From positions 56,632-120,631 of the forward strand of contig JALNQF010000137.1 of NCBI GenBank assembly GCA_028456385.1: 64,000 bases of DNA, in the 5' to 3' direction. Below the pieces are notes generated by a model. It saw only the letters and a list, made by a program, of their open reading frames with translations. It did not search any database and had not been told where the DNA came from. The position numbers were made by a program, and so were the translations under genes. This DNA comes from Ophiosphaerella korrae. Lineage: Eukaryota; Ascomycota; Dothideomycetes; Pleosporales; Phaeosphaeriaceae. Below are positions 9,375-23,331 of this stretch, piece by piece (position 1 is the stretch's first letter; each line of letters opens with the position of its first letter).

Positions 9375-11860
9375 CTATTCCCTCTTCTACGCAGTCTTTT
9401 ATTTCTTCGTGCTAGTACTAAGGTTATTAGTCTTATGTCTTTGTTAATCCTTAGTTCCTTATTACTCCCTATACTATCTTAGTCCTAGCGTAACAAACTT
9501 CTCCTTGTAGCTCGTATTATTCGCAATAGGGTTAAGATGTTCCCTTGTCGTTGTTATACTAAATTAGGTCTTTCTTACCTTATATCTTTAAATAATAGTA
9601 AACACTATAACAAGTATATCTTTGCTAATATTTAGTATAAATACATTTCTTCTAAGGTTTTGCTTATAGAGTGTAAGTATTTAATTTCTATATAGTCTCT
9701 TTCTACTAAGTTGTATAGGGCGAGCTATTAATAGGGCTTAAGCGTAATTATTATTATAGCTTACTATAGCTAAGGCTAAGCGCAAGTTAACTCTTTATAA
9801 GCTAGTAGAGCTTTATTCTTATATTAAGTGTCTTTATAAGATAAAAGCTTATAATAATACTAAGTTATCTAAATAGTCTTGTACCTTAGAGGCTAAATTA
9901 GATTTAGACGATGTAGTAAAGGCTACTCTAGCTCCTATTACATTAGGCGCTCCTATCGCCTCTCTATCTAGTAGTAGTATTGTTAGTTTTCTTAACTCGC
10001 TGTAAGGCGTTCTAGAAGGTTTTAACTTTAGAACTCCTCTAGTTTCTTAGAGTAATTAAGGTTATCCTCTAGTTCTTATATTTCTTCTTATAGTTATCCT
10101 TTTTTATTTATTCCTATCTATTTTACTAAGTAGTAGTTCCTACTATTGTAGAACTAATATACTAGGATTTCCTTAACTTCTTATTCTTCTTATTCTCTAT
10201 ACGTATCTACTTTGTACACTAGTAGTTCTATATCTTGTAGTACCTTTTCTAGTAGTACTACGTAGAATATTAGATATATCTTTATTTTACTTAGTAGTCT
10301 TAATTTAAATATAACTAGTGTAACTTCTTTCTCTACTTTATATAGTCCTATCTTAACGTAATTTAGTTTTAAGCTTAATCTTTTACTTTTAATATTTCTT
10401 TATAGTAACTATACTTTTTCCTTTTCTTTAAATTAGAGTCTCTTTATATATCTCTTGTTATAATATTTTATTATATAATCTTATAGAAACTTTACGTCTT
10501 GTCTTAATTAGTCGTGTATATCCTTAAGTCTATTAGTAAAGTTTTCTCCTCTTAGAAACTAAGATATTTTAATTCTTAGTATTTAGTATATATTAAGGTT
10601 AAATCTATAGTTTACAAAGAAAAGTAATACTTCTATTACTACGTTCTTTGCACTATTGTATACTAACTATACTATAGGTAGTAACTATACCTAATTATTT
10701 TAGTTATAATTAAGGTAGTATCTTAGGTATTATTCTACTATCTAATTTATACGTTCTAATTGTTTATCTATCTATAGATAGTATGCTATTAATATTATAT
10801 ATTTAATTCCTAATTATACTATTATTATTCTCTATAGTTTTAATATAAATCTTACGTCTCTATCTATAATAATTTTATCTAGTAGTCTATATTAGCTAAT
10901 TACAGTTCCTAGGACCTAGTATATAGTAACTTCTATCCTACTTTTCTCTTTATATAGTCTAAAGTATAAGTACTTTATAAGTTTATCTACTATTATTAGG
11001 ATTCTATTATACTTAACTCCTAATATTAAGTCTTTTAACTTAGGTAGTTTTGTAATAAAATCTATTATAATAACTCTCTAAAGTTTTTCTAGTACTTTAA
11101 TTAGTTATAATATTCTATATAGTATATATCTACTATACTTATTTCTATAGTATTCTATATAGTCTCTTAGTACTTCTATTACTAGTTATCTTACTCTTAG
11201 GATATAATAATCTCTTAGTAGTCTATCTAGTATTTTGTTAATTCCTTAATATCTATATACTAGTAGTTTATAGAACTATTATATAAATTCTCTCTATATT
11301 TTTCTTAGAATATACGTTCTTCTATAGGTTTATACGAGGCCTTCTTAGATCTTAAGTTTCTCTATTTCTTTAGAGGCTTTTTTTATTTTTTTTAAATCTA
11401 TTTATCTAGCTTACTACTCTTTCTCTTAAGTGTTGCAGCTATTTTTAGTATATTTAGGACTAAATATCCTTCTTCGATCTTAATTAGAACTATACTAGTA
11501 GCGTTTACTTCTTCTTATAAGTCTAGTTTTCTACTAAAGGTATCTATAAATTAGTTATCTTTCTCTTTTATGTATATAACTTTAAAGTTAAATATTAATA
11601 AGAACTCCTACTATCTCGTATAGTATTATAATAAGTCTTTATTTATTATAAATCCTATAAGATTCTTATAGTCTATATAGACTTTTGCTTAGTATTTTAC
11701 TCTTTATAGATATACTCTCTATTATTTAAATACTTTATAGATTACTAGTATCTCTTTATTATAAATTAGGTAGTTAAGCTCTACTAGCTTTATTTTCTTA
11801 GAGAAGTATTTAACTAAATATTCTTGTTTTGTAGTTTAGTCTTCTTATATTAGTACTATT

Positions 11861-12290
11861 TATTACGATAGTAACAAGAGAAATATAGATAGAACTAATT
11901 AGCCCTATAACTAAAGGATCGAGTCCTTACAAACACAAAGAATACGAACTTGATTAGGAAACTACATATAATTAGGACACCTAGGGTAATCTGTAATCTA
12001 TAGACTCTTAGCGTTAATAGATTACAGATTAAGGTAATCTACAATCTATTGTTTTTAGTAGTAATAGATTAATAGATTAAGACAAGTATATAGTTAGTAG
12101 TAACGCGTATTATTAAGATAGTATTAGTAATTTAATTATTAACTACAAGCAACAATACAAAGACAGTTGCAAAACATCTTCTATTGTTTATAGCTTATTA
12201 TAGATTATAGTACAAGCTTTTGTTATTACTTTACAATCTACTAACACCCCTTTAGGCTATTAGGAAGTTAACCCTAGTAAGCTAGTAACA
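11861..12290 (+). repeat. 5' LTR of element 2
   Basis: 430 bp. The centre holds two related palindromic units of about 48 bp (from about 11985 to 12085, gtaatctgtaatctat...agattacagatta). The sequence following the LTR (ccttgctaattta) is identical in type across all elements here; no TGG primer site directly abuts the LTR. Confidence 0.9.
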
Positions 12291-15200
12291 CCTTGCTAAT
12301 TTAGTTATTGCGAGAAGCGAAGCGTAAGTAGCGCACAGTCTAGCTAACACGATAGTAGAAAGTTTAACAAGTAAAGCCCCTAGAAGTAGTTATAAGTTAG
12401 ATAGTACTATATAGGAAACAATTAAGGATTATATAAATAAACTAATTAACAACAAAGAAGATATAAAGATAGTAATTAAGGCATTAGAAACGTAGAATAA
12501 GGAACTACAAGATTACTTAAAATAGAACAAAGTATAAATTAAAGCTATTATCGAAGGCTAGAACTAGATAGAGCTAATTACCTAACGACTAGAAATAAGT
12601 GCAACAAAGAAACTACCTAAGATACCTGTTCTTAAAAAGTTTAACAGAATAAAGGAGAAATTAAGACCCTTTATAGCGTTAGTACAACTTTAGATAGATA
12701 TACAAGTACTACACTTTAACACAGAAGAAAAGAAGGTAATATATATTAGACTATACCTTAAAGAAGACGTAATAAGATAGTATAAGCCCTACTAGATAGA
12801 TTACACAACGTATTCTCTAATAACTTAAAAGGACGAAACTAGAGCTATTTTTAGAAGCTATAAATACTTTACTAAACGAATAAGAGTAGTATTTAGAGAT
12901 ATAGATATTACCTAATAAGCTAAAGAGAAACTCGAAAGGCTTATATAAAACAAGAGTATCTTAGAATACGTATTACAATTTAAATAATTAAGTTAAAATA
13001 TAGAATAGAACGAATTAGCCCTTATATCACGATTTAAACAAGGACTAAACGTAAAAATTCGATACGAAATAATATATATAGAGAAACCTAGGACACTAGA
13101 AGCTCTAAAATAACAAGTAATCTAAATTAACAACGACCTTTAAGAATAGAAAAAGAACAAGTATAGTAGCTAAACTAGAAACTAGGACACTAGAGACCCT
13201 ATAATCCTTAACGCAAATAAGGATAGAAGGAGAAAGAAAAACAAAGACTTTACGTATTTTAACTATAGTAAGAAAGGCTACTATATAAAAGACTACTAAT
13301 TAAAGAAGAAAAAGGATATAGTATATTATAAATATAAGAAACTAGGACACTATATAAAGGAATACAAAAGTAAGGACTATAAAAAAGACAAGGAAACTTA
13401 GTTAAAGACGATAGAGAAAAAGAAAGAAACACTACAAGTATAGGCTAAACCTTAAGAAAAGGTAGCTAGGAGTAAAAAAATACAATACGTAATACTCTAT
13501 TAAACCTTTTGTTATAAAGACAACTACTATATATACCTTTCTAGTAAATAGAGAGTAAGATAGTTCCTATAAAAGAATAGAGTAGTAGCAACAAAGGAAA
13601 GAACAAAAGTATAGCTAGAAGAAACAGCATATATAATAGACTTACTAATAGAAGACTTAGAAAGAGAAGAGCCCTAGACCCTATCGATCTAGGCTAAAGG
13701 ACTAGTACTAGATAAAGAGACTACTATAGCTTCCTCTAAAGGACTACAAGAAAGTAAAAGATAGGTTAGTATAAAAGGTATAGAGTACGCCTAGCTAGAT
13801 ATATATAGCTATAACAGCTATACAATAATAGATATAGAGGAACAAAACAAAGAATAGAAATTTGTTTAGAAATACTTACTAGTTATAAGTATAGAGGAAG
13901 CGTACGAAGACTAGAAAGAACGCAATCCTAAAAAAATAAAGTTTATACTATTTTAAGAATAGATAAAGTAATATATAGTTATAGTAAGAAGGATACCTAT
14001 ATAAAAAGAATAGTAGCACTTTATAAGAAAAATATAATAGATTAACAAAGCCTATATACTACGTATACTAATAGTATACTACGTTCTAATAAACACAAGA
14101 CCTAGAATAGATAGTTACTAGGAAGGGGATAACAAAATAATAGATCCTAAGCACCTAGTACATTTTAAAGTATTATAGATATTATACTTAGAGAAGAATT
14201 GTATAATATATAGAAACTCTAAAGTAAATAATAAAGTATAGCCTATAAGAAGAAGAGGCTACGACTATACAAAGGTAATTCTAGTAGAAGATATCTAAGG
14301 ATAGGAAATAATACTAGAAGAAGGTTACGTAGTAATAAGACCTAGACTAAAACTACCTAAGAAATACGTCTAAGGAAGACTATAGTACAAATACAAGTAT
14401 AATAAATATCTAAAACATAAAGAATACAAACTTAAAACAAAGCTATAGCCCTAAGAAGATAGATAATTTATAAAAATGCTAAAATAAGAAAGACTAGAAG
14501 GTATAAGAGGCCTATACATTACGAAGACAAGTACTTATTAAAGAAAGAAAGTACAATTAATAATTAATAGTAGAGCTATAAGGAACTTTATATTAAAGAA
14601 GTTTGTAGAAAACTAAGGAATAACCTATACTACAAAGAAGTACCCTTAACAACTAAGTATAATTAAAGGAAAACTATTCTAGGAACCTATAAGGTTTAAG
14701 ACAACACCCTCTATACTAGAACTAGAAAGGATAACAATTAAGAATATAGTTATAGATATAACAACAATTAATAATAAATAAGATATAATACTAGGAATGC
14801 TATAGTTATAAATAACTAACTAAAGAATTAATTAGAGAATAGGGAAAATTAGCTACCCTAAGAAAGAAATATTAAAAGCTAACATAGCTACACACAAAGG
14901 AGAATTCCTAGAAGAATATAAGAAATAGGAAAAATAGCTTATAGAACCTAAAGATTACCTTCTAGAATATTAACTATAGGATTTAGCGATAGATCTAAAG
15001 GAAGATAAAGATATAAGATAGAGCCTAGTTTATAGAAAAATAGAAGAAAAATCTAAGATTAAACAAACGTTTATTAAAAACGCACTAAAGAAAGGATAGA
15101 TACAAGAATCTAAGTCCTTAGTAGTATATAGACTTATATTTATAGATAAAAAGAGAATAAGTAATAAAAGACCTTACGTAGACTTTAGAAAAACTAACGT

Positions 15201-18200
15201 AATTATAAGTAAGAACTAATATCCCTTACTATAAATAGACGTAATACAAGATAGACTATAGAAAGCAAGAATCTTTACAAAACTAGATATCTAGAACGCC
15301 TACTACTAGATTAGAATTAAGAAAGGCAATAAATAGAAAACAGCGTTTAGAATACAATATAGACTATATAAATACTAGGTTATACTCTTTAGCCTAATAA
15401 ACGCACTAGCAGCCTTCTAAGAAAGAATAAATATAGTACTAAGAGAGTACTTAGATATATTTATATTTGCATACCTAGATAATATCCTTATATTCTTAGA
15501 AATAGAAGAAGAACACGTGTAGTATATATATAAAGTGCTAGAAAGACTAGTAGAAAACAAGATATTTCTTAAAATAAGAAAATGCGAATTCTATATAAAG
15601 GAAACAGACTTCCTTAGATTTATTATCGAACTAGGAAAAATCAAGATTAATCTAGAAAAAATTAGATTAATTAACAAATAGCTAATACTTAAGAACCTAA
15701 AGGAAGTACAACAATTTTATAGCCTAGCTAACTTTTGTAAAAAGTTAATAGTAAGATAGTCTAAAGATATAGAACTAATAACGAGGCTTATAAAAAAGGA
15801 TACACTATTTAAATAGATAAAGGAATACAATAAAGTATTTAAGAAGATTAAAAAGAAGTTTATAGAAAACCTAGTTATTAGAATATATAACCTAGACCTA
15901 CTAGTAATAGTAAAAATAGACGTATCTAATTTAGTCTACAGAATAGTACTAATATAAGAAGACCTAAAGACTAAGAAAGAGTATTTAGTTAAATACTACT
16001 CTAAGAAAATAAAGCTAGTAGAGCTTAACTATCTAATTTATAATAAAGAGATGCTAGTAATCTATAAAGTATTTAAACAATAGAGAGTATACCTATAAGG
16101 AGCAAAATACTAAATAAAGGTCTATATAGACTATAGGAATCTTATAGGATTTATACTAAATAAAGAACTAATATAACAATATACAAGATAGTAGGAATTC
16201 CTATTAATATTTAATATAGAAATTATATATATAAAAGGGAAAGATAACTAATTTGTAGACGCTTTTAGTAGAAGACTAGACTTATAGAAAGAAGTAAGCG
16301 CTACTAGTATAGTTCTAGTTAAAAACAAAGAAGGATATTTAGTCCTAAATATACCTAAAATAGCTGTAACACTTAAAAGAAAGAGTAGCGAGCTAGATAA
16401 ATAGATTTAGGAAGAAATAAGAAAAGCCCCTAAAGAGATAGAAAAACTTAAGATTAAAGAAAGTCTCGCAAAAGCCTATAGAAGAACGTATATTCTAAGA
16501 AGAATATAAAGAGAATTTATATAATAGTTCTATAAACTACTAGTATATAGATATTAAGGAATTAACAAAACACTAGATAGACTACTAAGAGATTACTATA
16601 TCCTAAAAGCAAGATAACTAGTAATAGAAGTACTACGAGATTATATAGAATACTAAAAGAATAAGTATAGTAGGTACGTACTATATAAGAAGCTATAACT
16701 AGTAGAAGTACTAGAATAACTATAGAGAGTTATTATAATAGATTTTATTATAAAACTACCTAAGTTAAAAGACCTAATATTAGGAGTTAAGTACAATAGA
16801 ATTCTAACAATAGTAGATAAACTTACAAAGTACTTATACTTTAGACTATATAAAGAGAAAAGTAGAATAGAAGTTATAGTATACTAGGTTCTAGGAACTA
16901 TAATTAGTTAACATAGACTACTAGATAAAATTATTATAGATAGAGACGTAAGATTTATATTAAAACTATAGGGAACAATAATAGTATAATTAGGAATTAA
17001 ATATACAATGTTAACAGTATACTACCTATAGATAGATAGATAATTAGAACGTATAAATTAGATAGTAGAATAATACTTAAGATGCTACCTTAATTACAAC
17101 TAGAACAACTAGGTATAGTTACTACCTATAGCATAGTTAGTATACAACAGCGTAAAGAATAAGATAATAGGAGTATTACCCTTCTTTATAAACTATAGAT
17201 TTAACCCTAGTATATATAGAATACTAAGACTAGAGATATCTTAGTCTCTAAGAAGAGAAAACTTTGCTAATAGACTTAAAGATATACATAAGTAATTAAG
17301 ATAGGATGTAGAATTCCTATATAATTAAATAGTAAAGTACTATAACAAGAAATATAAAGAAAGACCCTAATTTAGAAAGAGAGAAAAAGTATAGTTAGTA
17401 TAGAAAAATATTAAGAGTAAGAGACTAAGCTTAAAATTAGACTACGTTAAGATAAAACTATACAAAATTAAGAAAGAAGTTACGCTAGTTATATTTAAAT
17501 TAAAGCTACTAAACAAAATAAAGATATACCTAACCTTCTACGTAGTACTACTTAAGATAGTACTACAAAACGTAGAACTACTAGTGTACAAAGTAGACAC
17601 GTATAGAGAATAAGAAGAATAGGAAGTTAAAGAAATCCTAGTACACTAGTTCTATAATAGCAGGAACTACTATCTAGTAAAATAGATAGGTATAGACGAA
17701 AAAGGACAACTATAGGAAGAAATATAGGAACTAGAGGACAATCTTAACTACCCTAAGAAACTAGAGGACTTCTAAAGTTAAAACTTTCTAGAACGCCTAG
17801 TAGCAAACTAAGAGAACTAACATTACTATTGCTAGATAGAGAGGCGATAGGAGCGCCTAACGTAGGACCTACTATAGCAACACTAAATACTTTATCTAAG
17901 TTTAGCTTAGCTTCTAGAGCTACTAACTACACGGCTAATTTCTTATTATTTAGCGCCTTTATCTTATAAAGATAAGAGAGACAAGCTTAATTCTCTACTA
18001 GCTTACTCTACGCAAGCTCCTAGATCTACTTACACTTAGTTTTAGCCTCTACAATTTAAGATAGTAATTTCTCTTAAGCTTAGTTAACAGCTCTCCCTAT
18101 TATTATTAAGCCTAGATACAAGAATAAGTATAATAAATATACACTCTATAAGAGAGATACTAAATACGTTATAGGAACTATAAACGTTTATATAGATATA

Positions 18201-18455
18201 CGCCTTATAAGCTCTACTATTGTTTGTAGAAACTATATAAGGAGAGTACTTAGGATTTAACTTAGAGGAAGTATAACAAGAACAAGGAAACATTTTAACA
18301 CTATTGCGTAATACGCGATTAGTAAGAAGATATTAACAACGTGTAGAAGAGGCAACTATAGAGAGTAATAAGGAACTAGAAATTAACGAAGAAAGTAGGT
18401 TAATAACCTTAGCTCTAGGATAGATAAATAAGGACCTACTTAGAGGAGAGGATAG
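12291..18455 (+). pseudogene. Degenerate gag-pol of element 2 (chromodomain-type Ty3/gypsy)
   Basis: The order of domains identifies Ty3/gypsy: gag with two CCHC zinc knuckles (13253-13370; Cys and His codons changed to Tyr), protease region (about 14550-14820), reverse transcriptase (about 15060-15490, active site Y-L-D-N at 15472-15483), RNase H (15905-16280), integrase HHCC (about 16540-16690) and core (16730-17170), and a C-terminal chromodomain (17590-17780, with Y-L-V-K-W). Integrase after RT plus a chromodomain places it near the chromoviruses. The frame is riddled with TAA/TAG at Gln and Trp codons, so it is inactive. About 650 bp of further protein-like sequence lies between the chromodomain and the 3' LTR. 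Confidence 0.85.
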
Positions 18456-18885
18456 TATTACGATAGTAACAAGAGAAATATAGATAGAACTAATTAGCCC
18501 TATAACTAAAGGATCGAGTCCTTACAAATACAAAGAATACGAACTTAATTAGGAAACTATATATAATTAGGATACCTAGAGTAATCTATAATCTATAGAC
18601 TCTTAGCGTTAATAGATTATAGATTAAGGTAATCTATAATCTATTATTCTTAGTAGTAATAGATTAATAGATTAGGATAAGTATATAGTTAGTAGCGACG
18701 CGTATTATTAAGATAGTATTAGCAATTTAATTATTAACTACAAGTAACAATATAAAGACAGTTGCGAAACATCTTCTATTGTTTATAGCTTATTATAGAT
18801 TATAGTACAAGCTTTTATTATTACCTTACAATCTACTAATACCCCTTTAGGCTATTAGGAAGTCGACCCTAGTAAGCCCGTAACA
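18456..18885 (+). repeat. 3' LTR of element 2
   Basis: 430 bp, preceded by a polypurine tract (agaggagaggatag, 18442-18455). Differences from the 5' LTR are C>T/G>A. Confidence 0.9.
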
Positions 18886-21800
18886 CTATTCTATAGACTA
18901 AGTTAGATATATCTATTTTTACTATTACTAGTAGTTCTAGGTTATATATTCTAATAACTAGGTTTTCTATAAAATATTATTTAATCTAGTTAAATACTTT
19001 ATTGTATTCCTAAGTCTATTTAAATAGTGTATCCTTCTTTATAAGTTTTATAAGTAGTTCTATTATTTTAGACTATCTTACTATTAGTTTTCTATAAAAG
19101 TTTACTAATCTATAGAATTATTGTACTTCTCGTAAGTTCTTTAGTATTAGCTATTCTTAGATTGTTTTAATCTTGTTTAGATTAATTTATATTTTTCCTA
19201 GTTTAATAATAAATCTAAGGAAGTCTATTTCTCTTGTATAGAATTTGTGTTTTCTTATTTTTAGAAACATTTTACTTTCTACTAATCTTTCTAGCACTTT
19301 GTGTATATACTATATATATTCTTCTTCTATTTCTAAGAATATAAAGATGTTATCTAGGTATATAAATATAAATACGTCTAGGTATTCTCTTAGGACTATA
19401 TTTATCCTTTCTTAAAATACTACTAGTGTATTTATTAATCTAAAGGGTATAACTATATATTTAAATAGTCTATATTGTATTCTAAATACTATTTTCTATT
19501 TATTACCCTTTTTAATTTTAATCTAATAATAGGCATTTTAGATATCTAGTTTAGTAAAGATTTAAGCTTTCTATAGCCTGTTTTGTATTTTATCTATATA
19601 TAGTAAGAGGTATTAGTTCTTATTTATTATTGCGTTAGTTTTTCTAAAATCTACGCAAGGTTATTTTTTATTTATCTCTTTCTTATTTATAAAGATAAGT
19701 CTATGTACTACTAAAGATTTAGATTCTTATATCTATCTTTTCTTAATTGTATTTTGTATAAATACGCGTTTAATCTTTAATTCTTCTTTAGTTTTTTAAT
19801 AGACTAGGCTCTATCCTATATTTTTTCCTTCTTCTAGGTCTATTACTAAGTCCTATATTTAATAGTCTAGAAGGTAGTTGTTAGGTTCTATAAGTTGTTT
19901 CTCTTATTTCTTATATTCTTCTAGGAATTTTCCTTTATATATAGTTATGTTAGCTTTTAATATTTCTTTCTTAGGGTAGTTAATTCTCCCTATTCTCTAA
20001 TTAATTCTTAGGTTAGTTATCTATAACTATAGTATTCCTAGTATTATATCTTGTTTATTATTAATTGTTGTTATATCTATAACTATATTCTTAATTTCTA
20101 ATTCTTCTAGCTTTAGCGTAGAGGGTGTTGTTTTAAACCTTATAGGTTCCTAAAATAGTTTTCCTTTAATCGTACTTAGTTGTTAAAGGTACTTCTTTAT
20201 AGTATAAGTTATTCCTTAGCCTTCTACAAACTTCTTAGATATAAAGTTCCTTGTAGCTCTACTATTAATTATTATTTATACTCTCTTTCCTTAGTATATA
20301 CTTGTTTTTGTAATATATAGGCCTCCTATACCTTCTAGCTTTTCTTACTTAGGTTTTTCTTTAAATTATCTATTTTTCTAGGGCTATTATCTTGTTTTAC
20401 ATTTATAGTTTTTGTATTTTAGGTATTTATTATAAGTATATTTATACTATAGCTTTCCTTAGACATATTCTTTAGATAGTTTAGGGCCTAGTCTAATTGC
20501 TATATATTCTTTGTCGGGTATTTTAATTATTTCTTAACCTTAGATATCTTTTCTTATAATTATGTTTACGTAATCGTATCCTTTTCTTTATATAAGCTAT
20601 ACGTAATTATATACTTTAAGTTCTCTATATGTATAGTAATTTGTGTTTAGGTATAATATCTATAATATCTTAGTGTATACTAGGTGTTCTAGGTTTATTC
20701 TCTTGTCGTCCTCTACTTAGTAACTATCTATTCTAGGTCTTGTATTTATTAGAACATAGTATACTATTAGTACTTGTAGTGTATAGGCTTTGTTAATCTA
20801 TTGCGTTTTTCTTGCAAGGAACTACTATTCTCTTTGTATAGGTATTCTTCCTACTATAACTATATATTGCTTTATTTATTATTAGAATATTATAAACTTT
20901 TTTACCTTAAGATTACGTTCTTTCTAGTCTTTATACGCTTCCTCTATACTTATAACTAGTAAGTATTTCTAAACGAATTTCTATTCTTTATTTTATTCCT
21001 CTATATCTATTATTATATAGCTATTGTAACTATACGCTCTTAACTAGGCGTACTTAGTACCTCTTATATTAGTTTGTTTCTCGTCTCTTTGTAATTCTTT
21101 AGAGGAGACTATTGTAGTCTCTTTATCTTGTGCCTATCCTTTAGCCTAGATTAATAGTATCTAGGGTTCTTCCCCTTCTAAATCTTCTATTAGTAGGTCT
21201 ATTATATATACTATTTCTTCTAGCTATACTTTTATTCTTTCTTTTATTACTACTACTCTATTCTTTTATAAAAACTATCTTACTCTCTATTTACTAGAAA
21301 GATATATATAGTAGTTATCTTTATAACAAAAGGCCTAATAGAGTATTATATACTATATTTCTTTACTCTTAGCTACTTTCTCTTAAAGTTTAACCTATAT
21401 CTTAAGTACTTCTTTTTTATTCTTAGTTATTTTTAACTATATTTCTTTCTTTAGGTCTTTACTTTTGTAATCTTTTACAAAGTATCTTAGTTTCTTATAT
21501 TTATAATATATTATATTCTTTTTCTATTTTTACTTATAATCTTTTACGTAGTAGCTTTTCTTACTATATCTAAAGTACGTAAAGTCTTTATTCTTCTTAA
21601 ATTTCTTGTCCTTATTAGTGTTAAGGATTATAGGGTCTCTAGCGTCTTAGTTTCTAGGTTATCCTCTATATTTATTTTTCTTCTATTCTTAAAGATTATT
21701 GTCTATCTATATTACCTATTATTTTAAAGCTTCTAGTGTTCTTAGTTTTTCTATATAAATTATCTTGTATTAGATTTTTAAGTTTAATCCTTATTTAAAT

Positions 21801-22550
21801 TGTAACATTAAGAATACTTTATTTTATTCTATATTCTATAATAGTTATTTAAACTATAATATATATTTAGAAATACTCTTGTATTATATAAGCCTTTTAA
21901 GCTTCTCTTTAGCTTATTAAGTAATATCTATATTACTAAATACTACTTTTATTTATTTAGTAAAGTATTTATAACTTCTAAAAATAGCTTTAGTTTTATT
22001 CTTTTATATTCTTAGCGCGTGTATTATATAATCTATCTAGTAGGATTTAAACTATCTTATTATATCTTCTTTAAAGTATATTCTAATATATATTACCTTT
22101 TTATCTTCTCTATTAAAGTATAGTACTTGTATATTAATCTATAGTTATACTACTACTATAAAGGGTCTTAATTTTTCTCTTATTCTATTAAATTTCTTAA
22201 GTATAGGTATCTTAGGTAGCTTCTTTGTTATACTTATTTCTAGTCTCTAGGTAATTTATTCTATCTAGTTTTATCCTTCTATAATAGCCTTAATTTAAAT
22301 TTTATTTTACTTAACGTAATCTTGTAGCTCTTTGTTCTACATTTCTAGAGCCTTAATTATTAGTTGTATGTCCCCTTTCTTAGTAATTAGGTTGTTTAGG
22401 TGTATCTTAACTACTACCTAGTTAGTTCTATCTAACTTGTAACTACTTAGAGGTGCTTTACCTTCTTTCTTAGTTAAACTTTCTACTATTGTATTAGCTA
22501 GACTATACGCTACTTACGCTTTACTTCTTTTAATATCTAAATTAGTAAAG

Positions 22551-23008
22551 TGTTATAAGGCTACCTACGTTAACTACTAGTAGCTATTAGAGTATTAGTA
22601 GATTAGGAGTTAATAGTAAAGCTTGTATAAGTAATCTATAATTACTAATATTAATAGAAGATGTTTTATAATTATCTTGTATTAGCGTTCTATAGTTAAA
22701 GGATTAAATTACTAATACTATCCTAATAATGCGTATTACTACTAACTATATAGTAATAATATCTTAGCGGCTTTATTACTTTGTATTTACTAAGATTACA
22801 AATTTACAAATTTGTTATATAATAGCTTTATAACTTTGTATTTACTAAGATCGCGAATTTACAAATTTGTTACGTGTCTATATTATAGTTAGCTTCCTAG
22901 TTAAACTTATTATCTTATAGGTTGTTACTCTACTTATCTTATACTTTGTTAGTAGCTAAGCGTAGACTAATTAGTTCTATCTTAGTTTCCCTTGTTACTA
23001 CTATAATA
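22551..23008 (-). repeat. 5' LTR of element 1 (fully RIP-mutated)
   Basis: Same length as its partner at 8917-9374. The differences are almost all C>T or G>A. Confidence 0.9.
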
Positions 23009-23013
23009 ATATA

Positions 23014-23331
23014 GATAAAAAGAGCTTCTTAATTAGAATTACTAGCTATTTAAAACGAGTCTTTAGTAGGCGAATATAAGAGTAAAAGGAGGTTATAGTA
23101 AGCCTCTAAGATAGCTCTTGTAAGTAGATTACTCTCTTAGCGTGCGTGTACGCTAATAGGTTAGCGTTGCCGCTAAGCCTTATCTATTAGTTAGATTCTA
23201 GATTAATATAATTAAGCTAGGTTAAGGATATTAAGGTAGTAAAACACTTAGTATACGTTACTTTATTACTATTAGGCTAGACAAATAATAATATAGGCCT
23301 TGCCTAGCTTAAACAAGTCTTTAATTGCTAT
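23014..23331 (+). pseudogene. Fot1/pogo transposase, piece 2 (DDE domain start)
   Basis: It resumes in phase, giving 106 codons. The GAT at 23014-23016 is the first catalytic aspartate (D-K-K where relatives have D-E-K-G). I-T-L-L-A-C-V, L-I-Y and T-N-N-N-I-G-L-A follow, all standard DDE_1-family landmarks. Several TAA/TAG codons replace Gln, Trp or Arg. It ends at the gctat duplication of element 3. Confidence 0.88.

Larger units (their letters stand above)
11861..18885 (+). mobile_element. Element 2: complete Ty3/gypsy element nested in element 1
   Basis: 7,025 bp with two 430-bp LTRs and a 5-bp duplication ctatt (11856-11860, 18886-18890). The LTR starts are RIP-changed from TGTTACG to TATTACG. 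It interrupts the RNase H part of element 1, so it is younger than element 1. Confidence 0.92.
8917..23008 (-). mobile_element. Element 1: RIP-degraded Ty3/gypsy LTR retrotransposon, minus orientation
   Basis: Two 458-bp LTRs (8917-9374, 22551-23008), TG...CA ends and a 5-bp target duplication atata (8912-8916, 23009-23013). Without element 2 it is about 7.06 kb. In minus orientation the polypurine tract lies at 9375-9390 as its complement (ctattccctcttctac). The interior is gag-pol read leftward, from gag at about 22500 to the chromodomain end near 10050, full of TAA/TAG codons. The element sits between transposase pieces 1 and 2. Confidence 0.88.

Noticed and set aside
12291..12310. Classical tRNA primer-binding site directly after the LTR
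   Set aside because: The sequence ccttgctaatt is the same in all elements but has no TGG at the LTR edge, so no tRNA could be named.
18084..18293. Open minus-strand frame of 69 codons, repeated at 36571-36801 and 54082-54309
   Set aside because: It lies opposite the conserved pol-frame stretch before the 3' LTR, lacks Gln/Trp codons and so stays open under RIP by chance; composition is Ser/Tyr/Asn-rich. The wider two-strand question is kept as a finding, not a gene call.
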